A DNA stretch of 12,581 nt, from assembly GCA_017435245.1 (NCBI GenBank), contig JAFSFK010000036.1:1-12581 (forward strand), in the 5' to 3' direction. Made by a program: the position numbers and the translations under genes. Positions 1 through 7,900 of this stretch are shown here, piece by piece (the stretch's first letter is position 1; each line of letters opens with the position of its first letter). Below the pieces are notes generated by a model. It was not told where the DNA came from. It was given only the letters and a program-made list of their open reading frames with translations, and did no database searches. The DNA comes from Oscillospiraceae bacterium. Lineage in GTDB: Bacteria; Bacillota; Clostridia; Oscillospirales; Oscillospiraceae.

Positions 1-148
<148 letters not shown>

Positions 149-161
149 GGAGGGATAGATT

Positions 162-2546
162 ATGAAACTCAACAGAAAATGGCTGCACGAGGAATTCGTG
201 GATCTGTCCCACATCTCCGATAAGGAATATGTGGAAAAGCTCACCGTCTTTGGCCAGAAGGTGGAAACCTATGAGCGCCTGGATGCTGAGATCAAAAATG
301 TGGTGGTCGGTAAGGTAGTTTCCATCGTCCGTCACGAGAATTCCGATCATATGTGGGTCTGCCAGGTGGATGTAGGTCAGGAAGAACCTGTTCAGATCGT
401 CACCGGTGCTCAAAACGTTCACGAGGGTGACCTTGTTCCTGCTGCACTGCACAATTCTTGGTTGCCCGGCGGCATTCATATTACCAAGGGGAAGCTTCGT
501 GGTGAAAAGTCCAACGGAATGCTCTGCTCTCTGAAGGAACTGAACCTGACTTTGGGTGACTTCCCCTACGCCATTGAAGATGGCATCTGGATCATTGAGG
601 AAGATTGCAAGCCCGGTGATGACATCAACACTGTCATCGGCAATGACGACACCATCGTTGATTTTGAAATCACCAACAATCGTCCTGATTGCTACTCCAT
701 CATCGGTCTGGCAAGAGAGTCCGCTGCAGCCTTTGGTCTGCCTATGAAGCATCACGAGCCTGTAGTCAAGGGCAGCGATGCCGGCTCTATGTACGAGATG
801 TTGGACGTTGAAGTTCCCGCAGAGAATCTCTGCAACCGCTACTCTTCCCGTATGGTCGCAAATGTCAAGATCGGTCCTTCCCCCAAGTGGATGCGGGATC
901 GTCTGCGTGCCAACGGTGTACGCCCCATCAACAACATTGTTGATATTACCAACTACGTTATGCTGGAGTACGGCCAGCCTATGCACGCCTTTGATTACCG
1001 CTATGTTTCTTCCGGTAAGATCATCGTCCGTGAGGCCGAGGAAGGCGAAACCCTTACAACCCTGGACGGCACTATCCGTCAGCTGGCTCCCGGTATGTTG
1101 GTAATTGCTGACGAAACCAAGCCCATCGGCCTTGCCGGTATTATGGGTGGTGAGAACTCTGAAATTCTGGATGATACCACCACTGTGGTCTTTGAGTCTG
1201 CGAACTTCAACGGCACCTCCATCCGCCAGACTGCCCTGGCTCTTGGTATGCGTACAGAATCCTCCGGAAAGTTTGAGAAGAACCTGGATCCTATGATGAC
1301 TGTCCCCGCCGTTCAGCGGGCTTGTGAGCTGGTGGAGATGCTTCAGTGCGGCGATGTCCTCGATGGCATCATTGACATTGTCAACTATGTTCCCCAGCCC
1401 AAGACTGTGGAGCTGGAGTGCGATAAGATCAATGCACTGCTGGGCACCCAAATCAGCCGTGAGGATATGATCAAGTATCTGAACCTGCTTGAGATCCCCG
1501 TGGAGGGTAACACCATCCAGGTTCCCTCCTTCCGTCCCGACCTGAACCTGATGGCGGATATTGCTGAAGAGGTCGGCCGCTCCTACGGATATAATGAGAT
1601 CCCCACTACCGCTTTCAAGACTTCTACGCAGGGCGGATACACGCCTATGATGCTCTTTGAAGCCAAGGCCGGCAGCCTTTGCCGTTCTCTGGGATATAAT
1701 GAGATCATCACCTACTCCTTTGTTTCTCCCGCTATTTTCGATATGATCCGGCTGCCTGCGGATTCTGAGCTTCGCAATCCTATGAGGATCCAGAATCCCC
1801 TTGGTGAGGATACCTCTGTGATGCGTACCACAGCCCTGCCCTCCATGCTGGATATTCTCTCCCGCAATAACGCTTATCACAATAAGTCTGTCAAGCTCTA
1901 TGAGCTGGCCAAGATCTACCTTCCCAAGGACGGTCAGATTCTTCCCGAAGAACCCAAGATCCTTGTTCTGGGTTCCTACGGTGCTAAAGAGAGTTTCTTC
2001 ACGCTAAAGGGAGAATTGGAAGCTATCTTTGCAGGCTTGCGCATTAAGAAGGCAAGCTATTGCGCTGAAACCACCAATCCCACCTATCACCCTGGCCGCT
2101 GCGCAAAGGTCACTGTTGACGGTGTGGACGTAGGCTACATTGGTCAGATCCACCCCGTTGTTGCCAAGAATTACGGTATTGAGTGCGAGGTTTACTGCAC
2201 AGAGATCAATTTCACAAAGATCTTTGATCTCCAGCTGCCCGATCCCACCTACACTCCCCTGCCCAAATATCCCACAGTTTCCCGGGATCTTTCCTTCGTT
2301 TGCGACGAAGCGGTAACCGTTGCTCAGGCAGAAGCTGTGATCGAAGCATCCGCTGGAAAGCTTTTAAGAAACATCCGTCTGTTTGATATTTATCGTGGAA
2401 CCGGCATCGCCGAGGGCAAAAAGAGTATGGCATTTTCTTTGGAACTGCGGGCAGATGACCGTACCCTTACTGACGTTGATTCCGAGCAGGTAATGACCAA
2501 GGTCCTTTCTGCGCTCCAGAGTGAACTGAATGCTGTACTTCGTTAA
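162..2546 (+). CDS. pheT: Phenylalanine--tRNA ligase beta subunit
   Basis: This encodes a full-length 794-residue beta subunit of phenylalanyl-tRNA synthetase, within the usual bacterial size of about 800. Visible domains in order: an N-terminal EMAP/OB-fold tRNA-binding domain at about residues 40-150 (with QIVTGAQNV and [10 protein letters not shown]); the B3/B4 region at about 220-390, which in this family includes the editing domain ([20 protein letters not shown]); the B5 domain at about 410-485 ([20 protein letters not shown]); the catalytic-like core; and a C-terminal FDX-ACB anticodon-binding domain from about 697 ([14 protein letters not shown]) to the end. The ATG at 162 lies 7 bases after AAGGAGGG. 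It pairs with the upstream pheS product in the alpha2-beta2 enzyme. No frameshift or missing domain is apparent. No obvious intrinsic terminator follows, so read-through into the ireB promoter region is possible. Confidence 0.97.
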   Translation: MKLNRKWLHEEFVDLSHISDKEYVEKLTVFGQKVETYERLDAEIKNVVVGKVVSIVRHENSDHMWVCQVDVGQEEPVQIVTGAQNVHEGDLVPAALHNSWLPGGIHITKGKLRGEKSNGMLCSLKELNLTLGDFPYAIEDGIWIIEEDCKPGDDINTVIGNDDTIVDFEITNNRPDCYSIIGLARESAAAFGLPMKHHEPVVKGSDAGSMYEMLDVEVPAENLCNRYSSRMVANVKIGPSPKWMRDRLRANGVRPINNIVDITNYVMLEYGQPMHAFDYRYVSSGKIIVREAEEGETLTTLDGTIRQLAPGMLVIADETKPIGLAGIMGGENSEILDDTTTVVFESANFNGTSIRQTALALGMRTESSGKFEKNLDPMMTVPAVQRACELVEMLQCGDVLDGIIDIVNYVPQPKTVELECDKINALLGTQISREDMIKYLNLLEIPVEGNTIQVPSFRPDLNLMADIAEEVGRSYGYNEIPTTAFKTSTQGGYTPMMLFEAKAGSLCRSLGYNEIITYSFVSPAIFDMIRLPADSELRNPMRIQNPLGEDTSVMRTTALPSMLDILSRNNAYHNKSVKLYELAKIYLPKDGQILPEEPKILVLGSYGAKESFFTLKGELEAIFAGLRIKKASYCAETTNPTYHPGRCAKVTVDGVDVGYIGQIHPVVAKNYGIECEVYCTEINFTKIFDLQLPDPTYTPLPKYPTVSRDLSFVCDEAVTVAQAEAVIEASAGKLLRNIRLFDIYRGTGIAEGKKSMAFSLELRADDRTLTDVDSEQVMTKVLSALQSELNAVLR

Positions 2547-2567
2547 CGAAAATTTTACCAAAAGGTC

Positions 2568-2596
2568 TTTACACCCGTAAAAATTTAGGATATAAT
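2568..2596 (+). promoter_or_regulatory. Sigma-A promoter for ireB
   Basis: TTTACA at 2568-2573 and a perfect TATAAT at 2591-2596 are separated by exactly 17 bases, one mismatch from the housekeeping consensus. Initiation would fall near 2603, giving a leader of about 24 bases with the ribosome binding site AAGGAGG at 2612-2618, 8 bases before the ireB ATG. The short leader leaves no room for a riboswitch or attenuator. It makes ireB independent of pheST transcription. Confidence 0.85.
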
Positions 2597-2626
2597 AATT
2601 CTAATATTCGGAAGGAGGTCGTTCCA

Positions 2627-2887
2627 ATGGCGGACAATTTTAAAAGCACCATTAAATTTACCGTTCCCTGTGATGATAAAGAAAATATGCATCGTATTCT
2701 CCGCAGTGTGTTCGATGCTCTTAACGAGAAGGGTTATAACCCTATCAATCAGATTGTTGGTTACCTGTTGACAGAAGATCCGACCTACATCACCAATTAC
2801 AATAACGCTCGTAGTATGATTTGTAAAATTGACCGTGATGAGCTTATGCAGGAACTGGTACACTGCTATCTGTTTGAAAAATCCTAA
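2627..2887 (+). CDS. ireB: IreB family regulatory phosphoprotein (UPF0297)
   Basis: This 86-residue protein matches the IreB/YrzL (UPF0297, formerly DUF965) family: the signature [15 protein letters not shown] lies at residues 34-48, followed by DPTYIT, NNARSMI and [13 protein letters not shown]. In Enterococcus faecalis, IreB is a substrate of the Ser/Thr kinase IreK and phosphatase IreP and lowers cephalosporin resistance; it is phosphorylated on N-terminal threonines. Here S7, T8 and T12 (in FKSTIKFT) occupy the equivalent stretch, so T8 is the likeliest phospho-site by position (inference). Length is normal. The gene has its own sigma-A promoter and a strong ribosome binding site. Its usual Firmicute neighbours, alaS and ruvX, are absent: pheT lies upstream and an unknown small gene downstream. 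The family call is secure; the antibiotic-tolerance role in this organism is unproven. Confidence 0.93.
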   Translation: MADNFKSTIKFTVPCDDKENMHRILRSVFDALNEKGYNPINQIVGYLLTEDPTYITNYNNARSMICKIDRDELMQELVHCYLFEKS

Positions 2888-2892
2888 CCTGC

Positions 2893-2930
2893 CGGGAGGC
2901 TTTTGCCACCGCAAAAGCCTCCCGCTTATT
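2893..2930 (+). terminator. Strong hairpin after ireB, probable intrinsic terminator or attenuating hairpin
   Basis: A perfect 14-bp stem (2893-2906 with 2911-2924, left arm CGGGAGGCTTTTGC) closes a 4-base CACC loop. It begins 5 bases after the ireB stop. The tail CTTATTCTTT is T-rich but interrupted, so termination may be partial. The next gene's ribosome binding site starts only 12 bases after the stem, with no promoter between, so that gene depends on read-through, RNA processing or a promoter hidden inside ireB. Confidence 0.75.
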
Positions 2931-2936
2931 CTTTAT

Positions 2937-2941
2937 GGAGG
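2937..2941 (+). promoter_or_regulatory. Ribosome binding site that sets the start of the unknown gene at 2947
   Basis: GGAGG lies 5 bases before the ATG at 2947. The in-frame ATG at 2935 overlaps this element and has no ribosome binding site of its own, so 2947 is the better start. The four extra residues (MEVP) of the longer reading are probably not translated. Confidence 0.8.
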
Positions 2942-2946
2942 TACCT

Positions 2947-3237
2947 ATGGCAGAAGAAATGAATGGCTTGACATATAAAGGGCATCCTTTGATGCGAAAA
3001 GATAATTTGATCTATTACGGCTCTATGGCAGATAGTCATATCGTAATGCTTCAAATTCTGGAGACGAAAAAGGTCAATGATGTTGACATTGCTACCCGTG
3101 TTTCCGTACAGCTGCAGTTGACAGACCCCGCCGCAAGCAGCCGTAACCGTGTGGTGAAAAAGGGCGAAAAAGCTGGTTTGTTCACCGCACTGGATTTTGG
3201 TTGTGTCTGGCTGGAGCGAGCCTTGGCAGGTAAATAA
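2947..3237 (+). CDS. Small conserved-looking protein of unknown function
   Basis: I do not recognise a named family for this 96-residue protein. It has a good ribosome binding site, ordinary codon use and an intrinsic terminator of its own, so it is very likely a real gene. No signal peptide, membrane segment or metal-binding cysteine cluster is visible; the only cysteine is near the C-terminus (FGCVWLERAL). The first two-thirds (LTYKGHPLMRKDNLIYYGSM, then HIVMLQILETK and VSVQLQLTD) alternates hydrophobic and polar residues as a small mostly-beta domain would, and a short basic stretch (SSRNRVVKKGEK) precedes a probable C-terminal helix. It sits behind ireB, separated by a strong hairpin and without its own visible promoter, so co-expression with ireB by read-through is plausible. 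A cytoplasmic location is inferred; no function is proposed. Confidence 0.85.
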   Translation: MAEEMNGLTYKGHPLMRKDNLIYYGSMADSHIVMLQILETKKVNDVDIATRVSVQLQLTDPAASSRNRVVKKGEKAGLFTALDFGCVWLERALAGK

Positions 3238-3250
3238 AATATCGTTTTTC

Positions 3251-3290
3251 AGCACCGTTCACAATGTGAACGGTGCTTTATATTTTTATT
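3251..3290 (+). terminator. Intrinsic terminator after the unknown gene
   Basis: A perfect 12-bp stem (AGCACCGTTCAC, 3251-3262, with GTGAACGGTGCT, 3266-3277) closes an AAT loop and is followed by the T-rich tail TTATATTTTTATT. This is a standard Rho-independent terminator and separates the ireB block from the sporulation genes. Confidence 0.92.
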
Positions 3291-3305
3291 GGTGTTGGGT
3301 ATACT
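3277..3305 (+). promoter_or_regulatory. Tentative promoter upstream of spoVAD
   Basis: Since a strong terminator lies just upstream, spoVAD should have its own promoter in the 50 bases at 3278-3327. The best vegetative-type candidate is TTTATA (3277-3282), 17 bases, then TATACT (3300-3305). In Bacillus subtilis the spoVA operon is read by sigma-G in the forespore, yet I cannot find a convincing sigma-G pair here. This is a weak call made from spacing and partial consensus only. Confidence 0.3.
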
Positions 3306-3327
3306 AGCATAAAAGGTTGGTGAATTT

Positions 3328-4341
3328 ATGGCTAAATACAAATGCGGACGGCAAAGCTTCCGGTTTGAAAATCCTCCAGCGATAACAACCTGGGCAAGTA
3401 TTGCAGGTAAGAAAGAGTCGGAAGGGCCTCTTGCCAGCTATTTTGATAATACGGAAACAGACTCCTACTTCGGTGAAAAAACCTGGGAGCAAGCCGAGAA
3501 AAGAATGCAGCAGCTAGCATTAAAAACACTGGCGGCCAAGGCCAATATGCAAGAAACGGATTTTGACTTGGTATGCTCCGGGGACCTGCTCAATCAGTGC
3601 ATCGGCTCATCTTTTTCCCTGCGAAATATGGGATTGCCCCACTTGGGATTATACGGTGCATGTTCCACTATGGCAGAAAGCCTGCTGATTTCTTCACTGG
3701 CCGTTGGCGGCGGTTTCTTTGAAAATGCAGTTGCTATGACATCTTCTCACTTTGCATCCTCCGAACGGCAATACAGATTTCCTCTGGGTTATGGCGGACA
3801 GCGCACACCGACAGCCCAGTGGACGGTTACCGGCGCAGGAGCTGCTCTTGTTCGCCCCAAAGGAAACGGTCCCAAGATCACAGCCTGTACAGTTGGTGCG
3901 GTCACAGACCTGGGCATCACAGATGCAAATAATATGGGAGCTGCAATGGCCCCAGCAGCACTGGCAACCATCAAGGCTCATTTTACTGATTTAAATAAGA
4001 AACCAGACGACTTCGACTTGATCGTTACCGGTGATCTTGGCCAACTCGGTAAGGACATTTTGCTGACAGTCGGTCAAAGAGAAGGCATCCAACTTGGTGG
4101 AAAACTTGCTGACTGCGGTACACTGATCTTTGATTTACTCAAGCAGGATGTGCACTGCGGCGGTTCCGGGTGTGGCTGCAGCGCTGTTACGCTTTGCGGC
4201 TATTTGCTCGATAAATTAAATAAAGGTAAGCTTAATCGAATCCTATTTTGCGGAACCGGAGCACTGCTTTCCCCTACCTCAACCCAACAAGGACTTCCCA
4301 TTTCCGGCGTTTGTCACGCTGTGTCTATCGAAAGGAGCTGA
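3328..4341 (+). CDS. spoVAD: Stage V sporulation protein AD (dipicolinic acid uptake)
   Basis: This 337-residue protein has the length and sequence of SpoVAD (about 338 in Bacillus subtilis). The family has a thiolase/ketoacyl-synthase-like fold that binds dipicolinic acid and helps the SpoVA channel load it into the forespore and release it at germination. Family landmarks include the N-terminal FENPPAITTWASIAGKKE, the DLLNQCIGSSFSLR stretch near 86-99, the thiolase-like GACSTMAESL with Cys112, SSHFASSERQYRFPLGYGGQ at 139-158, and the C-terminal FCGTGALLSPTSTQQG. The ATG at 3328 has a split ribosome binding site (AAGGTTGGTGA). The stop is 4 bases before spoVAE, so the two are surely co-transcribed. 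The normally adjacent spoVAC is absent upstream, where a terminated unrelated unit sits instead. Confidence 0.96.
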   Translation: MAKYKCGRQSFRFENPPAITTWASIAGKKESEGPLASYFDNTETDSYFGEKTWEQAEKRMQQLALKTLAAKANMQETDFDLVCSGDLLNQCIGSSFSLRNMGLPHLGLYGACSTMAESLLISSLAVGGGFFENAVAMTSSHFASSERQYRFPLGYGGQRTPTAQWTVTGAGAALVRPKGNGPKITACTVGAVTDLGITDANNMGAAMAPAALATIKAHFTDLNKKPDDFDLIVTGDLGQLGKDILLTVGQREGIQLGGKLADCGTLIFDLLKQDVHCGGSGCGCSAVTLCGYLLDKLNKGKLNRILFCGTGALLSPTSTQQGLPISGVCHAVSIERS

Positions 4342-4345
4342 CAGT

Positions 4346-4702
4346 TTGGATTATCTAAAGGCATTTATTATCGGTGGATTCCTTTGTTTGATCGGACAAA
4401 TTCTAATTGATAAAACCAAATTCACACCGGCCAGAATACTGGTCAGCTATGTTGTCGTTGGTGTTTTTCTGGGTGCGATCGGAATATATAAACCACTTGC
4501 GGAATTTGCCGGTGCCGGTGCAACTGTCCCTCTGACAGGTTTTGGATATACCCTGGCCAACGGCGTAAAGGAAGCAGTTCAGCAAGATGGATTTCTCGGA
4601 ATCTTTACCGGTGGAATAAAAGCTGCTGCCGGAGGTATCACAGCCGCAATATTTGCAGGCCTAATTGCCGGTCTGATTTTCAAAGCAAAGGATAAATCCT
4701 GA
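4346..4702 (+). CDS. spoVAE: Stage V sporulation protein AE (SpoVA channel membrane subunit)
   Basis: This 118-residue integral membrane protein matches SpoVAE (the SpoVAEb form, about 116-120 residues): it opens DYLKAFIIGGFLCLIGQILI and contains the family stretch VPLTGFGYTLANGVKEAV. Hydrophobic segments lie at about residues 6-21, 30-48 and 92-112, with a glycine-rich loop between the last two and a lysine-rich C-terminal tail. In Bacillus subtilis the SpoVA proteins form the inner-membrane channel for dipicolinic acid, with SpoVAD docked on it. The start codon is TTG at 4346, chosen because AAAGGAG (4331-4337) lies 8 bases upstream and no in-frame ATG is available near the N-terminus. Translational coupling with spoVAD is likely from the 4-base gap. 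Confidence 0.94.
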   Translation: MDYLKAFIIGGFLCLIGQILIDKTKFTPARILVSYVVVGVFLGAIGIYKPLAEFAGAGATVPLTGFGYTLANGVKEAVQQDGFLGIFTGGIKAAAGGITAAIFAGLIAGLIFKAKDKS

Positions 4703-4761
4703 TCAACCGGGCAAAATAATATCACGGCCATGCCGTAATTCGCTTAAATGGAGGTTTCAAG

Positions 4762-4878
4762 ATGAACAACCAGAATAAGAATCAGAGTAAGAACCAGAAC
4801 CAGAACAACCAGAATCAGCAGACTCAGCAGAACCAGAACAGCAAGAATCAGAGCAGCCAGTCCCAGAATAACCGCTGA
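4762..4878 (+). CDS. Asn/Gln-rich 38-residue peptide, possible spore protein
   Basis: A short open frame begins at ATG 4762, 7 bases after a clear GGAGG (4750-4754), and ends at TGA 4876-4878. The product starts MNNQNKNQSKNQ and has 14 Asn, 13 Gln, 5 Ser, 3 Lys, 1 Arg and 1 Thr besides Met: 71% Asn plus Gln, basic, with no acidic and no hydrophobic residue after Met1. It will be disordered and soluble. It lies 59 bases after spoVAE, on the same strand, with no terminator between, and the shared terminator follows 2 bases after its stop, so it is probably the last gene of the sporulation unit. Gamma-type small acid-soluble spore proteins are also Asn/Gln-rich, so a spore-core role is a reasonable guess; I see no specific SASP motif. 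Low complexity makes homology searches unreliable. Confidence 0.75.
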   Translation: MNNQNKNQSKNQNQNNQNQQTQQNQNSKNQSSQSQNNR

Positions 4879-4915
4879 AAAAAACCGCCGAAGGGAATCC
4901 TTCGGCGGTTTTACT
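4878..4915. terminator. Bidirectional intrinsic terminator between the sporulation unit and addA
   Basis: A perfect GC-rich 10-bp stem (CCGCCGAAGG, 4885-4894, with CCTTCGGCGG, 4899-4908) closes a GAAT loop and is flanked by AAAA/TTTT that extend it to 14 bp. Read rightwards the tail is TTTTACTT; read leftwards it is a run of seven T, from the seven A at 4878-4884. It ends both converging transcripts and is stronger for addBA. It starts within bases of both stop codons. Confidence 0.93.
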
Positions 4916-7900
4916 TATGGCAGCTCGACTTTAACAAAACGATTCATACAGAAAAAGTACAAATACGCTGACTTGATTGGTTTGTTATAAATCCTACTCA
5001 TTGCATCTGCATATGCGCTTACCTGAGGAGCATACCCCATCGCACGTCCGATGATAGTTTCCTCAGTAACATAATCTGTTTTGTAGTCGATTATCGTAAT
5101 ACCATCCTGTTCGACCATCGCACAGTCCACAACTCCCTGCAGCAATATCTCATCGCCAGAAGTACCAAGGGAATAATCAGCTGCATCCTCCAAAATCGAA
5201 AACTTGAATTCACGCAGCAAGTTGTCGCAGCTGCGCAGCTTTTGGCCCAACGGCGTTTCAAACAGCTTCGCAATCAATTCAGGCTTCACTAATGCAGCAT
5301 ATTCCGCAGAGATCCGTTCTTCCGCAGCAAGCCGCATAACCTCGTTGCGAACGCCGTCAATATCGGAGCAAGCTTTATAATCAATATACTGCATAACACT
5401 ATGCATAGCTGTGCCATAATCCGTTGAACGTACGCCGGCAGAAACAAATCCCGCCTTTCGAAACGTGTGCTTTTGTACTTGATTGGTATTCTCGGCAGCT
5501 TCCTGATCCTTCAAGCGGCCTTTTAGCTGAGTAGCCGTCTGTTTGGAAGGTGTTCTTGTAGATGCATCAAAAGCATATTGGAAAGACAGGGAGGTTTGCA
5601 GATGCTCGATCAACTCTTTTGGAATTTGCGCATTTTCCGAAACAACCCCACCCATATCTGCACCTGGATCCGGAGCTTCTGCCACTTTTATCATCCAGGC
5701 AGTTTCTTTTCCTTCCACACAATCCGGATGTCCGCCAAGGGCGAAGAATGCACCGGCCTCTGTGCGTCGCATTGCGGTCTGCAGCACCCAAGAACCGGGA
5801 CAAGACACCTGAGATGTTAAGAGTAACGGATCACACAAATCCATTCGCTGCGCAATGTCCTGAAGATCAGCGCCAAGGTTCTTGACAGCATACGTCATAA
5901 TCAAGCGATCCTTAGGCCGTGTCATAGCCACATACAATACCCGCAGTTCTTCAGAGATACTCTCCCCTATGATCTTTTCACTGATCGCCCGTTTTGCAAT
6001 TGTAGGGTAGCGAACACGGTTTAATGTATCCACACAACTAAGTCCCAATCCGAACTCCTTATGACACAGCACTTGCGATCTGGCATTTTCCAAATTAAAT
6101 CTTCTGGAAAGCCCGCATAAAAAGACTACAGGGAATTCAAGACCTTTCGATTTATGGATGCTCATAATCGTCACAGCACCGGACTCCTGAAGCTGACCGG
6201 GGTAAACCAATCCCTTCTCATCCATTGCGGACAGATGCTCAATGAATTGGCTCAAATCCTTTCTTCCGCCGCTCTCGAAGTCTGCTGCAATCTGGCAAAA
6301 AGTTTGCAGGTTTGAAGTTCTGACTTCTCCATCCGGCATCGCAGCATAAATACTGTCAATTCTCGTGCTTCGGAATACACGCTGCAGCAGTTCCGGCAAA
6401 GGGTAAAGCCTGGCATCTGTACGCAAGGAATCAAGCATATCAAAAAAGGCGGCGATCTTCGGATTCTCAGCTTTTTGTGCCGCCTCATAAATGCTGCAGT
6501 ACCGATTTTCAGCACGAATTTCGGCAAGCTCATCCGCTGTCAAACCAACAACTCTGCCGGTGAGCACTGCGATCAACGGAATGTCCTGCAGCGGATTGTT
6601 AATGACCTGCAACCAGGAGCGAAGAGACGAGATCTCCTCTGTCTGCAAAAGGTCAATGCTTCCGCCTGTGGTACAGCGAATTCCTCTGTTCTCGAGGGCG
6701 TACATAAACTCACTGCCAACGGAACCGGGAGAACGAAGCAATATCACAATATCCTCCGGCCTGATCGGACGCAATGTATCCCCTTGCCGAACCATATGTG
6801 TACCATCCAGCAGGGTGCTGATCCTGTTTGCAACAAACGCAGCTTCCTCAGCGTAAGTATCCTCATTCACTTCGATACCATACAATTCTACTTCCGGTTC
6901 TCCAAGGGAGATATGCGGTATCCCCTCATATAGCTGTTCATCAGCACCATAATACAGTCCACCAACAGTTTCGGACATACAGGTTGTAAATACATCGTTG
7001 ACCGCACTGATCACGCCACCGGACGAACGAAAATTGTTGCTGAGCAAAACCTTCCTTCCATCACCGGGCTGTGCGTTTTCTGCCGGCTGATAGCGGTTGT
7101 ACTTTTCAACAAATATCTCAGGGTCTGCCAATCGGAACTGATAAATAGACTGCTTGACATCACCGACCATAAAACAATTGCCTTTTTTGAACGTAAGTGC
7201 TTCAAAAATCGCATCCTGGACAGCATTGGAATCCTGATACTCGTCAACCATTATCTCCCTGTACCTGCTGCCCAGTTCTCTGGCAATTGCCGTCGGCCCG
7301 GACCTTTTTTTACCTAAAAGCAGGTCCAGCATTCTATGTTCCAGATCTCCAAAGTCCAGAATCCTGCGGCTGCGCTTCCGGCGTTCATACTCACCGGAAA
7401 AGTTCCTTGTCAAAGCAATCAAGCCACGTGTGGCATCGCCGGTAGTCTTTAAATCCCACAGAATATCAGCGCTGAGGCCGGCAAAAGCACTGAGTTTCTT
7501 TTCAATACCATCCTTACAGCTGGTCCGGATAGCCTTGATTCGATCAGCCAGCTCAGCATCAGTGATTTTCTTCGAAAACACGAGACGCCCGTAATCGATC
7601 TGTTTTCTTTCAACAATCTCATCCCATGTCCGAGACGCACGTAAATACTCCAATTGGTCGATCGTCTGTGCCAGCACCTGCGTCGGTTTTTCCATCTCTA
7701 TGGCCGCCGCAGCCAGCGCTTTACAGCGAGTAAGCGCATCAATTTGAAGACCTAAAAAGGACTTCAGATCGTCTATCAGAAATCTTCCCCAAATCGTTTC
7801 TCCTGCATCCGTTAGCTCGTCCGTATCTGCAGCAGCCTCGCACCATTGCAGCCAAGCATCGGGGTCCAAATGACAACGGGAACTTTGGTATACCTGTAAA

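Noticed and set aside
2547..2567. Possible terminator just after pheT
   Set aside because: Only a 3-bp ACC/GGT stem can form in the A/T-rich stretch, too weak to call.
2935..2946. Earlier ATG giving a four-residue longer version of the unknown protein
   Set aside because: The codon overlaps the GGAGG that serves the ATG at 2947 and has no ribosome binding site itself.
3299..3327. Sigma-F/G-like promoter (GTATA, 15 bases, GGTGAATTT) before spoVAD
   Set aside because: The fit is suggestive, but the -10 would end one base before the ATG, so transcription would start inside the gene and miss its start codon. No later start fits the SpoVAD length.
4703..4761. Separate sporulation promoter (CATGCCGTA near 4729) or small hairpin (ACGGC-CAT-GCCGT, 4724-4736) before the NQ peptide
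   Set aside because: The -10-like element has one mismatch to the sigma-K type and no -35 at correct spacing. The 5-bp hairpin has no T tract. Neither is better than chance.
4762..4878. Reading the CAG/AAC-rich stretch as a non-coding tandem repeat or CRISPR-like array
   Set aside because: The repeats are irregular, keep a single open frame and begin at a ribosome binding site and ATG, so a coding explanation fits better. There are no spacers of constant length.
6475..6933. Open frames of 90-150 codons on the plus strand inside addA and addB (for example 6475-6933 and 11234-11671)
   Set aside because: They lie fully antisense to conserved helicase-nuclease genes and show no ribosome binding site, promoter or recognisable family.
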